A stretch of DNA of 48,175 nt from Rhodopirellula sp. SM50 (GTDB lineage Bacteria > Planctomycetota > Planctomycetia > Pirellulales > Pirellulaceae), in contig NZ_NTFY01000093.1 of the NCBI RefSeq assembly GCF_002289565.1, positions 1-48,175 of the forward strand, written 5' to 3'. Position 1 is the first letter of the stretch; each line of letters starts with the position of its first letter. Below are positions 8,993 to 17,460 of this stretch, in pieces. A program made the position numbers and the translations under genes. Under the pieces are notes generated by a model. It did not search any database, had not been told where the DNA came from, and was given only the letters and a program-made list of their open reading frames with translations.

Positions 8993-11383
8993 TCACTCAG
9001 GCAGATAAGCTTTCATTCGATCGATTTCTTCTTTTCCCGTACGGGTCGCGATCTCGTTGGTCAGCATCGGATACCTCCAGCGATAGTACTCGGCCAGGTC
9101 CTCGCACAGTCGCAGTGCGTTCTTGGTGTAAGCCGAGTTGGGGCCCGGCGTGTCGATTCGGCTGTGTGAACCCGCCACCAAGATGATTGCTTCTGGGGTG
9201 CTCTGCTCTTGAAAATATTCCATGTCCAAGCCTTGCCGGACGCCGGCGAGCACGCGATTTCCATCCACATGCGCATATCGAAAGAAAGCGCGCAGGAACA
9301 CCTTCTCAATATTTTGGATGCATCGTGAATAAATAAAATCACCCATCGGTGGTCCGATTGCCTGGGCGACCGCGGCAGCATAGGCGGACCCGGATCCGCG
9401 TGTCCCACCCCAGCGTTCCAGTCGCCAGATCATCACTTGTGCATGCAGCATGTCGTCGTGTGGGAATCGTTCAAGATATTCACGAATCTCGTCATAGGTA
9501 TCGTCGTAGCTGAATGACGCGTCGCGAGCCAGGTCGATGAAGTATTGGTAAGCAACGGCGGGGATATCGTCGGTCTGTTGCAACTTGTTCCACGCTTCCA
9601 TCGCCAACTTGTTTTGCGATTGAAACGTTTGCCAGCCGTTCTCCGTCACGGAACTGGACCAGCCGCTGCCCCTGGCATCCCAGGCTTTCGTGTAGCAGTA
9701 TTTCATTTTTGCTGTCAGTGCGAGCGGTGACTGACGATCAGCCCACTCGGCGAAGCCCGCCAAACGTTCTTTTGTCACCTCGAGGTCTGCTTCCGTGACT
9801 TGATCGTTCCTCAGTGACTGTTCCTTGAAGAACCATTTCATGGCAATTCCCTCAGAGAGCATCTGATAGAGTTGCTCGTTGGTTCGATTGAATCGCTTTT
9901 CGGGGAGAGCTCGAATCACGGAGTGCAACGCTTCTAAATGATCGAACTGATTCTGCCATGCCCAACTACTCGCCAGCCGCCCAAGTTCGTTTACATCTTG
10001 CGGGGGGAACACGAGGCGGGCGTAAAGGTCAATGGTTTGACCGTCATGCAGCGCGACGACGCGTCCGGAAGCGGCGACCACAAGTTTTCGATCGCCGAAA
10101 CGTTTCATCGGCATCGGCCGCCCAAACGAGCGATCACCAAGAATGGTGTCGTACATCACACGCTCGGTGCCGCCGTCGGGCAGCGGGCGGTCAGCGAGAC
10201 AGAGTTGTATGCGCCGTGAGTAGGAATGGTGAAGGTCGATGACGTCCACGATGTCCCAGTAGATCGATGCCCGCAAACTCTGGTGATCAGTTCCCGACGC
10301 GTTCGTGTCGTTGGGACGTCGATGACACGCATTCTTCTCGATCCACAAGTCATCGTCATGCAAACAACGCACCATCAACGGTTCGCCGGGATCGTTGAGC
10401 GGAACGTCGAAATCGTAGTCCAACACTCCACCGTTGAGTTTGAACACGCGGCCGTTTTGGGGATCGTGCCAAGCCGCGATTCGGGTCGCATCGGGGGAAA
10501 TCGCTGGCATCGGAAGGCTCATGTCGAGCTCGCCGATTTTTGTCGGCGCGGCCAATTTCGGGTCGGTCAAGTACAGATTGCCCGATTGGTCAACGACCGC
10601 GGCATGACCTGTTTCCGCTGCCACGCTGAGATGTAGGATGTCCTCGTTGAAGGCCAGGGTTGCGGCAATGGAGGCCGTTGTGCAATCGACCCGGTGAAGT
10701 TGTTTTCCGGCGGCAACGATCAGTTGAGAGTCCGAGCCGTCCGCGTGCTGCCCGAAAAACTCGACATGGATTGCGTTTTCAGCTGATAGGGGTAATGCAA
10801 GGTGTTGATACTTGCCCGCATTACCGGGTTCGTCGAGTTCCGTCGGCGGCATACCTGGCAACGCCCACCAGGGTCGCCACGGCAATCTTGAAATCCAAAG
10901 TCCATTGTCGCCGCCGACGACCAAGTGCCGTCCCGTGTTGTCCAGCCAGACCGTCGGGTTGGAAACGTCCGCCGGCATCGCAACGCTTTCGCGGAGCATC
11001 GGCTGTTCGTCTACTTCATCGAGGGCAATTCTTGCCATTGTCAACGCCTCGCCGCTGAGGCCAGTCGATGCGACCATCCACGGCGGCGGCTGCGGACTGG
11101 ACTTGGCGTCTTCCATCCGCTCCTGATTCTTTTTGAGAATCTGATCGGCGATTTCGCCAATCGCTCCCGGCTTGATTTGGCGAAGGAACCCACAGTCGGT
11201 CGGTTTGGTGGCTTGCCATTCGTCGTCAATCACCGGCCAGCGGTATTGGTTCGCAACCGCGGGCGCGGCGACAAGCGTTTCGCCCGCCGGAACGGAAAAG
11301 TGTTGCTCCGTTGGTACCGGTTCACAGCCTGTCGATGAGATCACGGCGATTGCCAACAGGCAGAGTTTCAATGGGCACTTCAT
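8993..11383 (-). CDS. Large lipoprotein, propeller-like, unknown function
   Basis: 796 aa with a lipoprotein signal peptide (hydrophobic 6-17, lipobox STGC, Cys20). Residues ~130-430 have repeated short beta segments with patterns such as TVWLDNTGRHLVVGGDNGLW and AISPDATRIAAWHD, typical of WD40/YVTN-like beta-propeller blades. The C-terminal ~350 residues look mostly helical with many Trp, Tyr and Arg. No enzyme motif was recognised. The start ATG overlaps the stop of the upstream LRR gene by four bases (ATGA), so the two are translated together. Probable role: membrane-anchored sensor or scaffold partnering the LRR protein, which is inference from coupling only. Confidence 0.75.
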   Translation of the reverse strand: MKCPLKLCLLAIAVISSTGCEPVPTEQHFSVPAGETLVAAPAVANQYRWPVIDDEWQATKPTDCGFLRQIKPGAIGEIADQILKKNQERMEDAKSSPQPPPWMVASTGLSGEALTMARIALDEVDEQPMLRESVAMPADVSNPTVWLDNTGRHLVVGGDNGLWISRLPWRPWWALPGMPPTELDEPGNAGKYQHLALPLSAENAIHVEFFGQHADGSDSQLIVAAGKQLHRVDCTTASIAATLAFNEDILHLSVAAETGHAAVVDQSGNLYLTDPKLAAPTKIGELDMSLPMPAISPDATRIAAWHDPQNGRVFKLNGGVLDYDFDVPLNDPGEPLMVRCLHDDDLWIEKNACHRRPNDTNASGTDHQSLRASIYWDIVDVIDLHHSYSRRIQLCLADRPLPDGGTERVMYDTILGDRSFGRPMPMKRFGDRKLVVAASGRVVALHDGQTIDLYARLVFPPQDVNELGRLASSWAWQNQFDHLEALHSVIRALPEKRFNRTNEQLYQMLSEGIAMKWFFKEQSLRNDQVTEADLEVTKERLAGFAEWADRQSPLALTAKMKYCYTKAWDARGSGWSSSVTENGWQTFQSQNKLAMEAWNKLQQTDDIPAVAYQYFIDLARDASFSYDDTYDEIREYLERFPHDDMLHAQVMIWRLERWGGTRGSGSAYAAAVAQAIGPPMGDFIYSRCIQNIEKVFLRAFFRYAHVDGNRVLAGVRQGLDMEYFQEQSTPEAIILVAGSHSRIDTPGPNSAYTKNALRLCEDLAEYYRWRYPMLTNEIATRTGKEEIDRMKAYLPE

Positions 11384-14300
11384 TGTGCTTCCACCTCTTC
11401 TAAATTATCGGTGTCGTCGACGGATGCACCCGCGGAGCTGATCGAACGGAGCAATTGACCGAGTACGGAACGGGCTCCCGGCCCGACCGGCGCGTTGGGC
11501 ACAACGACGGTCCCGGCTGGGAGATTTGATTTGGGGGTGGGGCGGAAAAAATCGGGTGACCAGTCGGGAGGCTCGAATTCGCTTGGCCCCTCCTCGTCAT
11601 CTGGATCTGCGTAGACCGCAAACCCCCTCGGGTCATAGCCCAGCAGTTTCCGCTCTTGCGGCTGGAACCATGTTTCGTAGGCATCACGTTCCATGATCAG
11701 CCGATTCTCGGCGGTCAGTTTGGTAATCAATGCCACCGTCGCGTCGACCGGCGACAGTCGAAACATGAGTGACGGGTGGGTTCGGAGCGCCGGTACGATT
11801 TCCGACCAGTCAGCGTTCGCGCCGGTGAGATCGAGTTCGTTCAAGAATTCGGATTTGTCAATGATCGCCGTCAGTCCGCCTGGTTCAATGGTCGCACCGG
11901 CAAGTTTCACTTGGCTCAGATAGTCAAGCGGTCCCATTGCGTCAATCACCGATTGATTGATGGTGACGCCGCCGAGGCTGACGGCGGTGAGCCCCGGGCT
12001 CTTTCTGAGTTCGGGCAATGAACTCGCGTCGATCTCGTTTCCGCCTAGCAGCAGTTGTGTCCAGCCTCCACGACTGATGAGCCGAGACGTCGTCGCGGCC
12101 GACAGTCCACAATCTCTGAGATCCAATTCAGTCAGAGTCGCGGGGATGTCCCACTGTTGAAACACGTCGTTGTCCAGATCCGCCCCCGGAAGGGCTAGCT
12201 GCTGGAGCGATCGAAGTTGAGAGACGTCGTTGAGCGTCTTTGATGATGCGGATGGATAAGCGATCGTCAACTTCGTCAACGCCTGGGCTTTCAACACCTC
12301 CGAGACGTTTTCGTCATTCATCCCCTCGCCGCCTCCGATAAACCACTCCAATCCGGCGACACCACTGATTCGGATTTTCGAAAGCGGGCTCAAAACCGCC
12401 AAACCGGGAAGCCGAGGCGCGGCCTCCACATGCAGGTAGTTTCCGACCGGACTGAGGACCAGGGGAGTCCGAAGTTCCGGTACATTGATCAACCGCAATG
12501 CAGTGACTTGTGATTTCTTGTGCTGGTCGAAAACGATCGTTTCAAGTTTGGGTTGGTTTTCAACCCTGATCGCGTTGATGTTCGAATTGATCAGCAGCGA
12601 TTTGAGGTCTGCGACTTGGGCGGAGATTGAGTTGACAAAACCGACGCCGACCTCGGCGTTTCGCACGTCGATGCTCGTTGCCGAAAGCTTTGCGATCTGG
12701 TCGGCCGACGGTTTCGCCAGCGCGCAGTATTGAAAGTCCAGTGATGCGATCGCGGGGTTTTGTTTCAGGGGTGTAAAATCGACCTTGCGAAGATCACATC
12801 CTCGCAATGTCAACAGCGACGGCCCGTTTAATTTTCCGAATTGGTCGATCACTCGTTGGCTGCACTCAGAGCTGATCGTTGGGTCATAGTCTGGGTCCCC
12901 GACTCCAGGGACGATCATGCTGCTTCCAGCGAGATGCTCCATCGCGTCGCAGCCTTCGACTTGGATGGTTTCAATGTCTTTGACGTAAAACGAGAAGGAC
13001 TCGATCAGGGGGATCTCTTTCAACGTACAGTTGCGAACCCAGGCATCAACCGGCATCTGGTCATTGTCAGCCATTCGGGTTTGCAGGTTGTGGTATTGCA
13101 CCTGGACGTTGGCAAGTTTTGGCAGACGCTGCAGATCGAGGTCGACCAACTGAAACGAATCGAAACCGAACTGCTCCAACTCGGGCATGTCGTGCACCGA
13201 GATCTCAAACAGGCTCGGGTTGAGTGGTTCGTCGAGTGATTGAAACGCGAGGCGTCGCAGTTGTGGCCAAGATTCGAGCTGGATCTCACCGCCGGTTCCC
13301 GTTCTCGGCCGAGAGAGGACTAGCCTTTCCAGTTGGTTCTTCAGCTCGCAATCCTGCCAAGCCTGAAACGGGATCATCGTTTCCATGGCCATCAGCCGTG
13401 AGAGTTGCGGAAGTTTCGCGAAACGCTGAAGCGCGTCCTCGGCAAGATTGGTGTGCGAAATGTTGAGTTGTCGAAGCAGCGAACATTCAGACAATGCCAA
13501 GACGGTTTCTGCATCTAATTCGGCACCGGCGATACGAAGGTCTTGCAGATAACGCATCGAGGGCAGGCGGCTCAACGGTTTCTGCTCATACTGGCCGCCA
13601 CCGATCCGCAGCGCTCGCAGGTAGGGCAACTTGCACATCAACTGCAGTTGTTCGGTTGACGGTTCTTGGAGATCGACAGCGGTTGTCCTCAGCCAGATCG
13701 GTCGCGCCGACTCGGGGACCCACTCGGTCAAAATCGCCGGCATGTACGATTGCCGCAACACCTGCCCGTTCGTTGCGAGTTGCTCGGCAATGACTTGGTC
13801 GGCTTCGCTCTGTCGGATCAGCCATCGCCAATAGCCCATCGCCGAGGCGATCAGCGTGACGACAAACAACAAATCGGCGAGCGAAACTCGATTGGACTTC
13901 CTCACCGATGGCCGCAAATAGAACAATAGGATGGCCAAGAACACGATGGCGATCGCCAGATTCCAGACCAGTGCACGGCCGTACCATTGAACCTGGTCGG
14001 GACCATTGGCAAAGGGGTGGCGAATGTAGTAGCGAAACGGCCATCCCGCTTCGACCGGGTCGATGGCTTGCAGCCCGTCTTCGGTTCGAAAGCCGAAGTC
14101 GAATGGCAACTCGGACCACGTCGCCGGGGTCGAATAACTGACGGAATACTGAAACGGCCAGTTGGCCGCGACCAGCATCGAAATCACGACCGCCGATGCG
14201 ATCCATCGAGCATGGGATTGCCGCCGAGGTGTGCCGCTAGGCGGTGAAGCCTGTTCTAGCGGTGGGGCGTCCGCGGTTGGGGACGCGGGTGACGATGGGG

Positions 14301-14460
14301 ACGCGGAGGGCTTGCGTGCAGCCGGTAAATGTTTGGAAAACGCCGCAAATAAACGCTTCAAAGCGTGTTCGTCGGTCCTCTGTCCGTCGGTCCTCTGTTC
14401 GTCGCCGCCGATCTCACCGCTGGTCCGCTCTCCACGAGCAGCATTCGTCTTCTCGCTCAC
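11380..14460 (-). CDS. Leucine-rich-repeat membrane protein, unknown function
   Basis: 1026 aa from a GTG start. Residues 1-82 are polar, Ser/Pro/Ala-rich, and include a 5-residue duplication (EQRTDGQRTD) matching a 15-bp DNA tandem repeat at 14371-14400. Three transmembrane segments are predicted by eye at ~85-103, 163-182 and 194-211. From ~270 to ~900 there are repeated LRR-like units (for example LRQLNISHTNL, LTELDLRDCGL, LNELDLTGANAD), with irregular spacing. The C-terminus is Pro/Asp/Glu-rich. LRRs mediate protein binding; the repeats would project from the membrane. It is the first gene of a coupled pair with the downstream propeller-like lipoprotein. No kinase, peptidase or toxin domain was seen. 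Confidence 0.78.
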   Translation of the reverse strand: MSEKTNAARGERTSGEIGGDEQRTDGQRTDEHALKRLFAAFSKHLPAARKPSASPSSPASPTADAPPLEQASPPSGTPRRQSHARWIASAVVISMLVAANWPFQYSVSYSTPATWSELPFDFGFRTEDGLQAIDPVEAGWPFRYYIRHPFANGPDQVQWYGRALVWNLAIAIVFLAILLFYLRPSVRKSNRVSLADLLFVVTLIASAMGYWRWLIRQSEADQVIAEQLATNGQVLRQSYMPAILTEWVPESARPIWLRTTAVDLQEPSTEQLQLMCKLPYLRALRIGGGQYEQKPLSRLPSMRYLQDLRIAGAELDAETVLALSECSLLRQLNISHTNLAEDALQRFAKLPQLSRLMAMETMIPFQAWQDCELKNQLERLVLSRPRTGTGGEIQLESWPQLRRLAFQSLDEPLNPSLFEISVHDMPELEQFGFDSFQLVDLDLQRLPKLANVQVQYHNLQTRMADNDQMPVDAWVRNCTLKEIPLIESFSFYVKDIETIQVEGCDAMEHLAGSSMIVPGVGDPDYDPTISSECSQRVIDQFGKLNGPSLLTLRGCDLRKVDFTPLKQNPAIASLDFQYCALAKPSADQIAKLSATSIDVRNAEVGVGFVNSISAQVADLKSLLINSNINAIRVENQPKLETIVFDQHKKSQVTALRLINVPELRTPLVLSPVGNYLHVEAAPRLPGLAVLSPLSKIRISGVAGLEWFIGGGEGMNDENVSEVLKAQALTKLTIAYPSASSKTLNDVSQLRSLQQLALPGADLDNDVFQQWDIPATLTELDLRDCGLSAATTSRLISRGGWTQLLLGGNEIDASSLPELRKSPGLTAVSLGGVTINQSVIDAMGPLDYLSQVKLAGATIEPGGLTAIIDKSEFLNELDLTGANADWSEIVPALRTHPSLMFRLSPVDATVALITKLTAENRLIMERDAYETWFQPQERKLLGYDPRGFAVYADPDDEEGPSEFEPPDWSPDFFRPTPKSNLPAGTVVVPNAPVGPGARSVLGQLLRSISSAGASVDDTDNLEEVEAQ

Positions 14461-14639
14461 TGATTGTCTCTGCTTCTCTTGCCGCCTTTTTTCATGCCTC
14501 TACGTGGTTAGGGCATGTCCACCCGGAGTATACACCGTTGGACGGCAGTGGTGCGTCAACTTTAAAAACTTAGGATGCCGCGGAATAGCAGCCAAACGGC
14601 ATCAAGCAATCGAGAGAGAAGCGTGCGTCGGTTCAGCCA

Positions 14640-16712
14640 CTACCGCGGGCCGCGGGGAAGATGCTCGACCAGGTATCTGGCGATGAGCATTCGGACATGC
14701 AATTCCGATCCCTTGCCTTCACGAAGGCCGTGGTCACGATTGGGATAGACCATGTAGTCGAAGCGTTTGCCGAGTTCGATCAACCGATCCACCAGCCCTT
14801 CGATGATCTGAATGTGCGTGTTCGTCTCGCCGGAGCCGGTGACGATCAGCAGGTCGCCCTTGAGGCCCTCGGCGAAATGGAGGGGAGCCGACCGCTGGTA
14901 GCCGTCCGGGTTGACCTCGCGAGTGCGCATGTAGATTTCCTGGAACCATGCGTTGTACAAGTGTGGTTGGGGCTTGGGGACGACGGCGATTCCGACGTGG
15001 TAATCGTCCGGCTTGCGGAACATGGCGTTCAAGGTGTTAGACCCTCCGCCGCTCCATCCCCAAATTCCGACGCGCGACAGATCAACATACGGTCGTGTGC
15101 GGCCGAGTTCTTTCAGCCCCGCCGCTTGATCTTCCGTCGAAAGTGGTCCCAAGCTGCCAAAGATCGACCGTCGCCATGCCGCGCCTTTGGGCGCAGGGGT
15201 GCCGCGATTGTCGATCGAAACGACGAGGTAACCGAGGTCGGCGATGACTCGATGAAAGTGATTTTGAGCGGCGCCCCACTGGTCCAGCACCGTCTGCGCA
15301 TACGGCTCACCGTAGACATAAATAAAGACAGGATACTTTTTGGATGCATCAAAATTCTTCGGCTTGATCATCCAGGCATCCATCGAGACACCGCCATCGA
15401 TTTCCAGCCGAATGAATTCAGTCGGAGGCGTCATGAGCGTCTCGGCCCGATCGCGCAGTTCGCGGTTGTCCTCCAGCACGCGTACTACCTTGTGTCCTTC
15501 CAATTCGACCAGGTCGACGACCGGCGGCTGGTCGATGGTGGAATAGGTGTGAAAGGCCCACTTGGCATCGGGAGAAAAATCGTAGTCGTGCGTCCCCGGT
15601 TGATTCGCGGGCGTGATCCGCTCCAGCGTTCCCGATCCGTCGAGGGGGACTCGGTACAAGTACTTTCTCGGCCCATCGTCCGGTGCGGCGTAGAAGTAAT
15701 ACCAACCGCCCGGTTCATCGACGACGGCCCGATCAATGATGTCGTACTCGCCGGGTGTGAGCAGAGCCAATTCTTTGCCGTCGCGCGAATAGAGGAATGC
15801 GTGGCGCCAGCCGTCTTTTTCGCTGATCACGATGAACGCCTGGCCGTCTCGAACCCATGTCAGACCCGAATTCTTTCCCTGGCTGCCCACCGCCCATGCG
15901 GCATTGGTTTCGCGAAAAATCTCTTTCATCGGGCCATCGACGCTTGCCAGCAAGAAGACTCGTTCGTCGCGAAAACGACTCTTCTTTTCGACCAGCAGTT
16001 CATCCGAGTTTCCTGCCCAATCGACCTGCCCGAGATAAAAGCCGTCTGGGCTGGATTCGATCGGCAACCATTTCAGTTCGCCTCCATCGATTTCGACGAC
16101 GCCGACGCGGAGCGCGTTGATTGTTTCACCGACGCGAGCAAAACGCCGGTGTCGAACGCTCGGATACGAGGGATCGTCTGGCACCAGCATCGGGCGCATT
16201 CTGACGTCGGTCGCGTCCGACTCGATGAATACGACACGTTTCCCGTCAGGGCTCCATTGGGGATCACGAAACGAAAGGTCTCGATCGGGCGCACGTTGCG
16301 TCAATCGGGTTCGTTGATCGGTTTTCAGATCGCGGACGAATAGATCCTGATCTCGAAACTCCAGGCGGTACTTTCCATCGGTTGACGTCAGACCCCGGCG
16401 TGCCGGCTGCGGCGTGGCCGGCGATTCGACTTCCACCTGTTCACCCGTCCGGACGTCATACCTCAGCAACCGCGATTGGTCGGAACTCGGATCCTGTTGA
16501 CGAACGGTGTATCCCGAACTGTCGGGCAGCCAGTTGCCCTCAAAGTCCTTCGCCCGAAATTGACGCTTTTGGTAAATCGCTTTCAGCCGAGGTTCTGCTT
16601 CCGAGACCCACGCCGAATCGTCGGCGGAGTGCGCCGGCAGTGGACCGAGACCGATCGCGGCACTCGCAATCAGTGAGAAAAGCGTGACCGGGAATCCTTG
16701 TCTCGGCATCAT
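14640..16712 (-). CDS. S9 family (prolyl oligopeptidase/DPP IV-like) peptidase, secreted
   Basis: 690 aa with a signal peptide (cut near AHSA, residue ~30). Residues ~55-430 form the DPP IV-type beta-propeller (RNPQWSPDGKRVVFIESD-like blades), followed by an alpha/beta-hydrolase domain with nucleophile Ser554 in GWSGGG and catalytic His661 in NRDHG. Where DPP IV has G-T-A-D-D-N-V-H, this protein has GSGETNTH, so the acid position appears to be Glu rather than Asp. Family members cut dipeptides or oligopeptides after Pro/Ala. Periplasmic peptide scavenging is the likely role. It stands alone, with 179 bases to the LRR gene start and 340 bases to the response regulator. Confidence 0.92.
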   Translation of the reverse strand: MMPRQGFPVTLFSLIASAAIGLGPLPAHSADDSAWVSEAEPRLKAIYQKRQFRAKDFEGNWLPDSSGYTVRQQDPSSDQSRLLRYDVRTGEQVEVESPATPQPARRGLTSTDGKYRLEFRDQDLFVRDLKTDQRTRLTQRAPDRDLSFRDPQWSPDGKRVVFIESDATDVRMRPMLVPDDPSYPSVRHRRFARVGETINALRVGVVEIDGGELKWLPIESSPDGFYLGQVDWAGNSDELLVEKKSRFRDERVFLLASVDGPMKEIFRETNAAWAVGSQGKNSGLTWVRDGQAFIVISEKDGWRHAFLYSRDGKELALLTPGEYDIIDRAVVDEPGGWYYFYAAPDDGPRKYLYRVPLDGSGTLERITPANQPGTHDYDFSPDAKWAFHTYSTIDQPPVVDLVELEGHKVVRVLEDNRELRDRAETLMTPPTEFIRLEIDGGVSMDAWMIKPKNFDASKKYPVFIYVYGEPYAQTVLDQWGAAQNHFHRVIADLGYLVVSIDNRGTPAPKGAAWRRSIFGSLGPLSTEDQAAGLKELGRTRPYVDLSRVGIWGWSGGGSNTLNAMFRKPDDYHVGIAVVPKPQPHLYNAWFQEIYMRTREVNPDGYQRSAPLHFAEGLKGDLLIVTGSGETNTHIQIIEGLVDRLIELGKRFDYMVYPNRDHGLREGKGSELHVRMLIARYLVEHLPRGPR

Positions 16713-17052
16713 GGGAGATCGCTCGCAGTTGGGGCCAATGGCTGATAGGACGCAGGTCGCTCGGTGAGCGAGTGAAACAGAGTTGATTGATGCGTTTCAC
16801 CCGACCCTCAGCTGCCTGTGCCCGTCATCGTAGTCGCTTGACGGCGCGTCTTCTTGTTCGTGGGCACGCGTCCATCGGTGATTTGCGCACATCGCGACGC
16901 CGCGCTTCGTCATCGACGGGGGGCCGGCCAGGCGTTAGCTTTAAACCGAACGGAAAAAAAGTGTCGGATCTAGCGAGTTGGATAGGCTTCCAGGATCGTC
17001 ATTCCGGCGTCGACAGGCTGGAAGCCAATCCCACTTAATTTCCGTGCGATGC
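16713..17052. other. Intergenic region with a dispersed palindrome copy
   Basis: 340 bases. It includes a degraded copy of the 42606-42664 palindrome (16976-17035) just after the response-regulator stop and a stretch (16846-16888) resembling 8866-8908. No ORF is convincing. Confidence 0.55.
16976..17035. repeat. Degraded copy of the GATAGGCTTCCAG palindrome
   Basis: Left half contains GGATAGGCTTCCAG and right half GACAGGCTGGAAGCC..ATCCCACT. It is related to the perfect palindrome at 42606-42664 but the left arm has diverged. It lies 18 nt beyond the response-regulator stop. Confidence 0.8.
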
Positions 17053-17460
17053 TTAGCCGTGGTTCGAACCATCGGGGCAGTCGTTTCCGCTGCTCGTGCA
17101 GTGCTCGCTGAGGAACTCGACCAGCCGGTTCGGTGCAAAGGGTTTCATTAGAAAGATCACCGCCTGGAAGCTCGCCAGTTGAGCCAGCACGTCTTCGTCA
17201 CGATGTCCGCTGATCACAACGGTCGGGACGGCAGCTCCTTCTTCGGTGAGTTGAGTCAGCAGATCGATTCCGCTCATTTTGGGCAGTCGCAGATCCAGCA
17301 CCATGCCGTCGATGGAGCCGTTAAAGTTCCCGAGTAAGAATTCTTCGGCACTTGCCACGCAATGGGTTTCAAATCCGAAGGCCGCCAGCAGCGCCCTGAC
17401 GGAGTCTTGGACGGCGGGGTCATCATCAACAATGCAAACTTTTGCTTTCGCAGCATTCAT
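17053..17460 (-). CDS. Receiver-only response regulator (FixJ/CheY-type)
   Basis: 135 aa, just one receiver domain. Conserved residues are the acidic cluster VDDDP (12-14), phosphoacceptor Asp56 in VLDLRLP, Ser84 in VVISGH and Lys106 in MKPF. There is no DNA-binding output domain; the tail after ~120 is short, Ser/Gly/Asp/His-rich. The start ATG lies inside the 3' end of the histidine kinase gene, with a 35-nt overlap and a GGAG about 10 nt upstream. It probably takes the phosphate from the adjacent kinase and acts by protein contact or as a phosphorelay intermediate; the target is not in view. Confidence 0.93.
   Translation of the reverse strand: MNAAKAKVCIVDDDPAVQDSVRALLAAFGFETHCVASAEEFLLGNFNGSIDGMVLDLRLPKMSGIDLLTQLTEEGAAVPTVVISGHRDEDVLAQLASFQAVIFLMKPFAPNRLVEFLSEHCTSSGNDCPDGSNHG

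Noticed and set aside
14661-16343. 560-codon plus-strand ORF
   Set aside because: It is antisense to the S9 peptidase, whose motifs are intact; the long open frame is a codon-bias shadow in high-GC DNA.
17053-17460. FixJ-type transcription factor
   Set aside because: Only the receiver domain is present; no helix-turn-helix follows.
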